A stretch of DNA of 64,000 nucleotides from Enoplosus armatus (Eukaryota > Chordata > Actinopteri > Centrarchiformes > Enoplosidae), in the NCBI RefSeq assembly GCF_043641665.1, contig NC_092183.1, positions 5,791,501 through 5,855,500 on the forward strand. Direction: 5' to 3'. The notes below the pieces were generated by a model. That model was not told where the DNA came from, did not search any database, and worked only from the letters and a program-made list of their open reading frames with translations. Of this stretch, positions 57,901 through 64,000 are shown piece after piece; the first letter of the stretch is position 1, and every line of letters starts with the position of its first letter. The position numbers and the translations under genes were made by a program.

Positions 57901-60900
57901 TTGAACCTGTAGTGTCTTTGTAGAGATATACAGCACTTTGTGTACTTTTTTTCTTTGGAGAACGTTGCTAGGCAATCCTTGGACTGGTGTTTTTGCTCTG
58001 CACTTGTAAGTGATTTAATTATCTGTGGATGGTTGGATTTGATTAGTGAAGTTTGAGTTTCTCTACCTTGTCCTCTTTCATGGCCATAGGCGTTTTTATC
58101 AGGATGGAGGACAATTATTTCAGGGCTTAGCACACCTACCGAGCACACCTTTCAAAACCATGGACGCCATGAACACAGCACTTTCATTGCCGGATATTTT
58201 ACAAAGGAAGGAGTGAGCATGCTGACAGGTTCTGTCAGAAAGAGCTGCTATGACTCATAGCTTAGCAACAGCCTTGACAACGACACATGTAAGCGCTGGA
58301 TACAAGTACAATGTTATAATTATTATTTTAATTGTAGTGAAAACCGGGACAATTTGGCAGTGGATGTTGAAAACCGGGACATTTTAGTGTTTTACAGATA
58401 TCTGTCGGGACTCTGGACACCCAGCTTGAAGCCAGGACAATCCCGGACAAACTGGGACGTCTCCTCACTGTACCTTAGCATGTTAGCATTTGTTGATTAG
58501 CACTAAACACAAAGTGCAGCTGAGGCTGATGGGAATGTCTTTAATTTTGCAGGTAGTTGGCAGTGTTTGGCCAGTATCTGGGGACGTTGAATGTCTGCAC
58601 AAAATGTCTTGGCAATCCATCCGATAACTGTTGACATGTTTCAGTCTGGACCAGTGTGGTGGACCAACCGATCAACACTGCCATCCTTAGAGCCATGATG
58701 CTAAATCCATGAATTGAGTGTAGGTTGAATCATTGAATTGTTGTCACCTATTGGTTATATAATCTTATAAGCAGATTTCAGTAACTTACCCTCCTGCCTT
58801 TGGGCCCTCTGATGCCGATGGATCCCCGTGAACCAGGAGGCCCCTGAATGTGTGTGAAAAAATATTCTAAGAGTTTGAGAGCAAATTATCGAAACTAAGA
58901 TCCTAGGGGCGCTTGTCTAACTCTCATTCTTCTTTTGCCAAGTTGAATGCAGGTACACAGAAAGCAGAGTTAGAACTGCAACAATATTCTTACAACCTAT
59001 TTTAACAGTAGTCAGCAGTTCAGTTTTATTATATAATGTCAACTATCAAAGGTTGCATTTTAGTGCGATTATAAATATATGAATCAATAATGGACTTTTG
59101 TTAATTGTAACTTTACACTAGCTGAAAAGCTTGTTTTTACTGAATTCCAATTCTCATGTAACTGCAGTGATGTAGATGTGTACTTCAGGTTGTGTTAGTG
59201 CACCGTGACATCACCTATCACTGATGCTGGGTGTGGTCAGAAGTGAAACATGACAATGACAACAGTAAACTTACTGGGATCCCTTGCGGTCCAGGCGACC
59301 CCGTCTCTCCAGGTATTCCAGTGTGACCCTGATGGATACAACATGACTTAAATGATATCTTTATGATTTATCAAAGAAATCATAAATTCGCTCTCAGATT
59401 TCTGACAAAACTGGGCGGCCTTATATTAGCTCCCTATTAGATGATTATTGTTTTATCACTTAAATCAGTCCCTCCAAACATGTCACTCCCCCATCCCTTA
59501 CGTATGTAGAATTTAATGCCCCCTGGTATGAGAGACGGGGTCCAGACTTACTCCTTACCATCGGCCCCGGTTCACCTGGTGGCCCGGGGACGCCTGTCTT
59601 CCCTCGATCCCCCTGAAGAACCACAAGGGGTTAGGGTATATTTATATCACAGTGACATATTACAGTGAAATCTGCACATTTGAGAGGCTGGTACCTGCAA
59701 GTGTTTGACATTTTGGCTTCATAAATGACTAAACATTTAATCGATTATCAAATATGCTGTAATTGACATATTGTTTCAGCTCTAATCACATGCTACATCA
59801 ACAGAAAGCATTTTAACAGATTCAAATGGACGTTGCACAACAATAAATTGTCATATTAGCGAAGTGTGACAAATTGAGACCACGCTAACCTTTTTTCCGG
59901 CGATGCCCGTCTCTCCAACAGGCCCGACAAAACCAGGCAGTCCCTAAAGGAGAGAAAACATGCTGTCTTAACTGTCTCTTATTTCTCTTAGCTCTATTGA
60001 AGTTAGATTTCTCATAATAGGCTGCACAGCTTTGGGACTCCTACAAAACAGACACACACAGAGACACACAGTGAGCATCAGACAGAAATCAGCAGAAAGA
60101 GGGAGAAAAGCCTTTACCCTCTCGCCAAGCTTCCCGACCTCGCCAGTTATCCCGGTCTCGCCCTACAGCAAAGCACACAATTAGCATATCACAAACTTAT
60201 TCATGCCTTTCGTTTTTAGTTCAAATCAGTTGAAATGTGCTCAGAGGCCCGTTCCCCTGTGGTAGCGGAGAATTAACATCTAATTTACACATATTCAGAT
60301 GATACATTATCATATAAGAAAGCCGGGGAGAGAATGTTCAGTTAAGGATGACAGTGTTTCGGCGGCGGATGTGTGACTATTAGGTCTGACCTTGAGTCCA
60401 TCTGGGCCTGTCAGTCCAGGGAATCCCTGCCTCCCAGGCCTGCCCTGAACAGACAGCAAAAATGACACAGAGAAGTGTACTGCAGCTCCACACAACAAAA
60501 CAATAAAGTCTGTATCTCCTGTAGAAGGTGCAGTCTGCGAGTCTAACGTCCCTCGAGAGGCCGTTGCGCTAAACAAACCAACAATTGATGCCAAAACAAA
60601 AACATCCCTTTAAGAAACTTAATGATCCATAAAACAAAGCGCCGTTTGCAGCATCAAAGGCTTCTTATTACTCACACAAGTCATTGGGTCATTAGTGTTT
60701 GTTTTCAGCGATCACTTGTGGGTTACACTTTTGGGAGATGGCAGACTGGAGTCAGCCATCTCAAAAATAGAGTTTCATTGGAAAAGTCTTCTCTATTGTT
60801 TAGCCTGGGAAGACTCCAAACAAACACTTTTTTTTTGGACTGAGATAGTCATTGTGGACTTTATTTATACTGCAGAACAGTTCAAAGCCATCCTATTTGT

Positions 60901-63900
60901 CTCTTATGAAATCCTACGTTTGTCTTGCAGGGCCTCTTTATTCACTATGTTCTATGTTCAGATGCAAATGATAATGTATTTAAATATTATGTGTGGTGGA
61001 GATATGTGAAACACAAACAACAAAGGGGACTGTTTGAATTAATGTCCTCTGACACTGAAATAACTTTAATTGCACATTTGACCTCCCAAATAGACACCAA
61101 TATAATGATTTATTGTCAGGTTTTAGGTTAAAATCTTCCTATTCCTGTGCAAATGAATCAATCATCTGATACAACTATACATTTCGGTTTGACATTTTAA
61201 GACAGTTGCTTTTGTTTGTGATTGTTTTTATGATAGAAAAGAGCATAGCAATTTGCTGACCAATCTGGTAATATGAGTATACAGTGTCCAATAGGAAGTC
61301 TTTCAAAACAGCTTCAGAACAATAGAGACATCAGTCAGCCAGGACTTACTGGTCATAGTTGTTCCTCCAAAGCTAAATTTAGAGAGAGACACTTGTGCGT
61401 AGCAAGTATTTTGATGTTGTGATCCTCAAGGATAACTTTGTTATTGTATTTTCTAACTGGTCTTGAGTTGCAGGGCTCATCCAATTAGCACTCACCTCGA
61501 GTCCAGCGGGTCCAGCTGGCCCAACTGGTCCCTCATCACCCTGACAAAAAAGTAGTCACCACAGGTCAGAGGGAGACAAATTGCTTTTTATCTTTTATTC
61601 ATTTTCAAAATATATGAAGTCAACCCCACCTGAAGTCCAGGTGTTCCTCTTGGACCTGGCAATCCTCTTGTCCCTTGTTTTCCCTGTGGATGAAACACTG
61701 AGAGTGAACTCTGCACTTCATCTCTACGCACTGACAATTCATATCTAAAGAGTTAATGTCACTCTACTAACCTTGGGTCCTTCAGGGCCATTTTGTCCTG
61801 GTGGGCCAATGTCACCTGGAAAGCCCTGTGGAAATGAACCACAGCTTCATCACCACGTAGTAGCATACTTATACAAAGCATTGTACTAACGTATACAATG
61901 GTAGAATAACATAAAGCATCTTGTCAAAATATAAAACTTAGTAAATATAGTCTGTCCTACCTCTGGGCCAGGAGGGCCAGGTGGCCCATCAGGGCCCTTT
62001 TCACCAGGTTTTCCCTAAGAAATCACAAATGATCTTACTGTTATCACACAGATCAGAAACTTCAAAATAGCTTAACAAACTGAGAATATTATAGCCCAAA
62101 TTCACTAAATGGTTTCAGCAGGGATTATTATGTGGTATGTTACCAAAACGATCTAATATAACCCTGAAATCTGCCTCATAGCACCTTTTTTAAATAATGC
62201 AATAATCTCCTTTGCGCATTTCTCGGTTAATGACACTCATGAAATCTCACTTTCTTAAAGCTACAGTACTCACAATACCAAATCAACCACTGTGGTTGAG
62301 GTAAGATTCTGGTAAGAGGGAAGAGTGTGGCCATTCAGAACGGCTGCTAAAGCAAGCCAGAGAGCAGGGTTTATGCTAGAGTCTCAAATCAGATCAGAGA
62401 GCACTAAAAATATTAAGGACACTTAAGACCGCACAAGAGCCAACTCTGGTGGATTAGTCTTAAAGCTAAGGCAGCACATGCACTGGGAATTTGCCGGTGC
62501 CCTTCTCTTTGAGGGGCTGTTTATGCCACAGCTTGATTAGCATACATTTCTTAGACCAACGCTCTGAGACACGCATGGGTTTGCTTTTGTATACATTTGA
62601 AGATTTCCACCCATTTTCCTTCAAGAGAACCAGCATTTTCTTCCTGAGTGCATCCTAAGATTTACTGTATGCTTTGAGCACACCACTGAGCTTTCTGAAC
62701 AAAAATCCTTATCTGAAGCAGCTGAGGGAAAAAAGTAGAAATAGCCTTCACAACAAATGTTTAGAGAAGTCTATTCACAGCCTACACTGTGCTCCATTAG
62801 ACAGCAATGTATTTATCATTTATTGATCACTCAGGAAAATCAGCACAGTGCTTCAGATACTGAGAGTATACAAGCAACCAAAGCAGTTAAGCACAAAAAG
62901 TATAATCTCTATACAGAGTAATACTGTGTAGTGTAGAGATACATTGTGCAACTACTAATCATAGAGTAACTGTGCAATCGATTCTGCACTGGTGCTGGGA
63001 GCTACATCACCTGTATGTAGCGTCGGTTATGTTGTATTAATGGGTGGGATGTACCTGCATGCATGTCTTGCATGTATTGCATGTATTTCCACACCAGACA
63101 CTCTACATGTGTTGTAAACAATGGATATTTTTCTAATCAACAGATTTTTGACCAGTTTTTTTTATCTTATTCCCTGCTGGTAGTGTTTGAATGGGGGACA
63201 GAAAATACCTGTGGTCCAGGTTTTCCACGAGGACCTGGCAACCCTGATGAGCCACGGATACCCTGCAACATATAAGCCCGCTCAGTTTAACAAGTCAACA
63301 ATACAAAACAAGTAGGTAAATCCCATACATGAACATGCTGATTAGATACAGAAACATGCCAACTACATTTCTATGATAGTAATAAAATAAATGGTAAATG
63401 GACTGCACTTGTAGAGCACTTTCCAATAGGTCTCATTAACCCATGCACACAAACACACTGCTGGTGGCAGAGATGCCATGCAAGGTACTGGTCTAATCAA
63501 CAGAAGAAATCTGGAGTTCAGTGTCTTGCCAGGCATCGAACCACCAATCTTATTATTTATGGAGGACCTGCCGTACCACCTGAGCTCATACCAACATACA
63601 CCTACCTTGTCGCCTTGGAATCCACACTCGCCTGGCTCTCCTGATAAGCCAACATCCCCCTGAGAAGACACACAGAAATATGAAATTATTTTAATAACTT
63701 GCACTACAGGGGGGCTGTGTTACAGTCGTGCATTATAGCTTTGTGTTATCTGCTTTCTAGAGATACAATTCTGCGATTTGTCTCCTCTAGCATTCTTGTA
63801 TACAGAAGGTTAGTAGTCTGAGAAAGACATATGCAGATCACCTTATCACCTTTCAGTCCTGGTTCCCCTGGGTTTCCAGGTACTCCCTTGGAAGCAAAAT

Positions 63901-64000
63901 GAAATTTAAGAAAAAAATATGATTAATTAAGCAGCCCTGGCATTTCTCTGTTCAGTAGGGTTTACATACTTTACAATCTGTGGAATCACTGAATCCCAAC
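36991..64000 (-). CDS. col27a1: Collagen alpha-1(XXVII) chain, 3' part of gene; 5' end outside window
   Basis: Fibrillar procollagen of the type XXIV/XXVII branch, secreted and trimmed to thin fibrils in cartilage matrix. I resolve 46 exons: 40 coding Gly-X-Y repeats (2325 bases, 775 residues) and six coding the C-terminal non-helical part (738 bases including the stop). Type XXVII is supported by block-by-block agreement with remembered human COL27A1. Examples are [17 protein letters not shown], the GEQGDD interruption exon, [26 protein letters not shown] and the C-propeptide TYW.DPNLGC and DGRW.QT. Exon sizes are mostly 54, 45 and 108, with the special 57-63-54-36-18-36 series near the C end. 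All junctions keep phase 0 through the helix. Fish commonly carry a and b copies; which one this is cannot be decided here. The remaining roughly 220 helix residues and the N-propeptide lie to the right of the window. Confidence 0.94.
37388..37680 (-). repeat. Interspersed teleost repeat with short inverted ends
   Basis: On the minus strand it carries 'ttagcttagcttagcat', 'ctggaagca' and 'ctagcctggctctg', words I know from a very common percomorph repeat. A perfect 12-base inverted pair (37464-37475 and 37669-37680) bounds much of it. It sits in the last collagen intron and has no coding capacity. Confidence 0.6.
40836..45786 (-). CDS. col27a1: col27a1 triple-helix exons, C-terminal block
   Basis: Thirteen exons (transcription order, high to low): 45786-45733, 45620-45567, 45458-45405, 45277-45224, 45101-44994 (108), 44909-44802 (108), 44033-43926 (108), 43825-43772, 41995-41933 (63), 41767-41714, 41612-41577 (36), 41046-41029 (18) and 40871-40836 (36). 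Each starts with a Gly codon after AG and is followed by a GT donor. The translation is unbroken Gly-X-Y ending [12 protein letters not shown]. The 63-36-18-36 pattern and the motif GLFGPK match the type XXVII chain. The only defect is GSWGET at the end of the 36-base exon, which is still in Gly-X-Y register. Confidence 0.93.
42301..42560. mobile_element. Degraded MITE with TAGGGCTGCAAC-type ends
   Basis: It begins TAGGGCTGCAACAA and ends in an imperfect inverse (GTTTCAACGCTAC), with ATTAATC/GACTAATCG words just inside each end. From memory this is the layout of a common non-autonomous fish DNA element. It has no open frame and lies in a collagen intron. Confidence 0.6.
45876..45932 (-). CDS. 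col27a1: col27a1 helix-interruption exon (57 bases)
   Basis: It encodes [19 protein letters not shown], 19 residues. The extra residue breaks the Gly-X-Y register with a four-residue unit, a feature of the XXIV/XXVII collagens. In human COL27A1 the unit starts with Gly (GKVE, from memory). Here that codon is AGC (Ser), so seven residues pass between glycines. Splice signals are GTGAG donor and TTAG acceptor. Confidence 0.93.
45933..48396 (-). other. col27a1: col27a1 introns around exon 46976-47029
   Basis: Two introns of 1043 bases (45933-46975) and 1367 bases (47030-48396) flank the 54-base exon. Near 48085-48150 is 'gatgtttcgacatcacatcttcatcagg', a fragment resembling the 'CTGATGAAG...GAAAC' end of a widespread vertebrate repeat. 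A plus-strand open frame at 47666-47935 is intronic and looks like chance. Confidence 0.5.
46976..52609 (-). CDS. col27a1: col27a1 triple-helix exons, middle block
   Basis: Six exons: 52609-52556, 49157-49050 (108), 48951-48898, 48633-48526 (108), 48450-48397 and 47029-46976. They encode continuous Gly-X-Y from [10 protein letters not shown] to GPPGPKGEK. The first is followed by a GC donor (AAG|GCAAGT) instead of GT; the others have GT, one in the unusual form GTTTGT (48897). The order and sizes 54-108-54-108-54-54 match my memory of human COL27A1 exactly, so no helix exon is missing across the 3.4-kb intron. Confidence 0.92.
49590..50530. repeat. Possible old interspersed repeat in collagen intron
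   Basis: Phrases such as 'ccctaaggaacaccattgat' and 'aaaaccagtgcaatgtt' resemble a long repeat found through many fish genomes. The similarity is from memory and patchy. No intact open frame was found. Confidence 0.3.
50778..50822 (-). pseudogene. Collagen-like relic in intron, 45 bases
   Basis: Read from 50822 down, Gly codons recur every nine bases five times (GRR-GWL-G*A-GRP-GNR). The length is 45, a standard helix exon size. It has an in-frame TGA, GA instead of GT at the donor position, and its AG overlaps the first Gly codon. The neighbouring helix exons already join collinearly with human, so it is not needed. It may be a decayed exon duplicate or chance. Confidence 0.3.
51290..51900 (+). 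mobile_element. 5'-truncated LINE, 3' end of ORF2 and tail
   Basis: Broken frames translate to the usual reverse-transcriptase C-terminal style: SRPLRSS, then [14 protein letters not shown], then [15 protein letters not shown]. The last two imply frameshifts and stops. The element ends in a tail 'gctatataaataaacttgatttgatttgat' (about 51867-51897) typical of teleost L2/CR1-like LINEs. It lies sense to plus, so antisense to the collagen gene. Confidence 0.7.
52834..63886 (-). CDS. col27a1: col27a1 triple-helix exons, N-ward block
   Basis: Twenty exons: 63886-63842 (45), 63659-63606, 63262-63209, 62014-61961, 61825-61772, 61683-61630, 61540-61496 (45), 60444-60391, 60162-60118 (45), 59943-59890, 59612-59559, 59328-59275, 58843-58790, 56029-55976, 55567-55523 (45), 54638-54594 (45), 54402-54349, 53686-53633, 53549-53496 and 52887-52834; those unmarked are 54 bases. 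The translation is unbroken Gly-X-Y from [10 protein letters not shown] to GEQGLIGPR. The second exon has a helix cysteine (GECGFQ). The donor after 53496 is GTTTCA and the one after 63842 is GTGATC, both weak. Confidence 0.92.
54852..55044. mobile_element. MITE fragment, TAGGGCTGCAA family
   Basis: It opens with TAGGGCTGCAATTAATAATTATTA, like the element at 42301, and continues with AT-rich sequence. The far end is poorly preserved. It abuts the next element. Confidence 0.45.
55045..55485 (-). mobile_element. Non-autonomous hAT-like element, CAGTGGTGAA/CAGTAATGGAA ends
   Basis: The ends are imperfect inverted copies: CAGTGGTGAAGAGTAAC at the left and, reversed, CAGTAATGGAAGAAGTATTTAAAT at the right. 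The interior has 'acttaagt', 'gtacttaaagtatcaaaagtaaaagtat' and 'tcgaggtggagctaatgtta' words on the minus strand. I know these from a very common fish MITE. No transposase is present. Confidence 0.65.
56030..58789 (-). other. col27a1: Large col27a1 intron (2.76 kb)
   Basis: No Gly-X-Y exon was found in this interval. It contains a T-rich run near 56919-56931, AT-rich sequence, and the 'aaaaccgggaca' repeat listed separately. Confidence 0.5.
58338..58470. repeat. CCGGGAC-rich interspersed repeat
   Basis: Two copies of TGAAAACCGGGACA and later 'tcccggacaaactgggacgtctcctcac' lie within 130 bases. The layout resembles a known fish repeat built on 'ccgggact...cccggat' words. No coding capacity is seen. 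Confidence 0.5.
63389..63586 (+). repeat. Abundant teleost interspersed repeat, degraded copy
   Basis: It runs from AAATGGTAAATGGACTGCACTT through 'ctggtggcagagatgccatgcaagg' and 'gttcagtgtcttgcc' to 'accacctgagctc'. From memory this is the order of words in a very frequent fish repeat. It ends about 14 bases from the donor site of the exon at 63606-63659. Confidence 0.7.

Noticed and set aside
36991..64000. Type XXIV collagen (col24a1) as the identity of the collagen gene
   Set aside because: The C-propeptide and helix blocks follow remembered COL27A1 more closely, including DGRW.QT and a VGP.CFL end.

Overview
The window is vertebrate nuclear DNA, almost certainly from a ray-finned fish. 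Its genes are split by GT-AG introns. It carries interspersed-repeat families that I recognise as typical of teleost genomes, and the encoded proteins closely match vertebrate families. There are no operons, phage or CRISPR arrays, and I saw no RNA genes.

Layout. Positions 1-14087 hold no gene I can recognise; this stretch is repeat-poor and may be regulatory. On the minus strand, 14088-19256 is hscb, the mitochondrial Fe-S cluster co-chaperone, in six coding exons (281 aa). Head to head with it on the plus strand is lrrc8a, the obligatory subunit of the volume-regulated anion channel, with a candidate non-coding exon at 20215-20340 and coding exons at 22401-24512 and 24712-24987 (795 aa). 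After about 5 kb without a gene comes ppil3 (30134-31586, plus, six exons, 161 aa), a cyclophilin linked to the spliceosome. A short-chain dehydrogenase/reductase gene follows in tandem (32184-35231, plus, eight exons, 265 aa). From 36991 to the right edge the minus strand carries the 3' part of a type XXVII fibrillar collagen gene. I resolve 40 Gly-X-Y exons (775 residues) and six C-propeptide exons (245 residues). The 5' part, with the signal peptide, TSPN domain and helix start, lies beyond the window.

The five genes belong to unrelated pathways: Fe-S biogenesis, volume regulation, RNA splicing, redox metabolism and cartilage matrix. The cluster looks like ordinary linkage rather than a functional system. 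The hscb/lrrc8a pair probably shares a divergent promoter region, and the reductase and collagen genes converge with possibly overlapping 3' ends.

The most notable points are in the collagen gene: a GC-AG intron, a conserved helix interruption widened by a Gly-to-Ser change, a cysteine inside the helix, and a decayed collagen-like stretch in an intron. I found no clearly new biological system. All exon boundaries were read by eye from splice signals, reading phase and family similarity remembered rather than searched.
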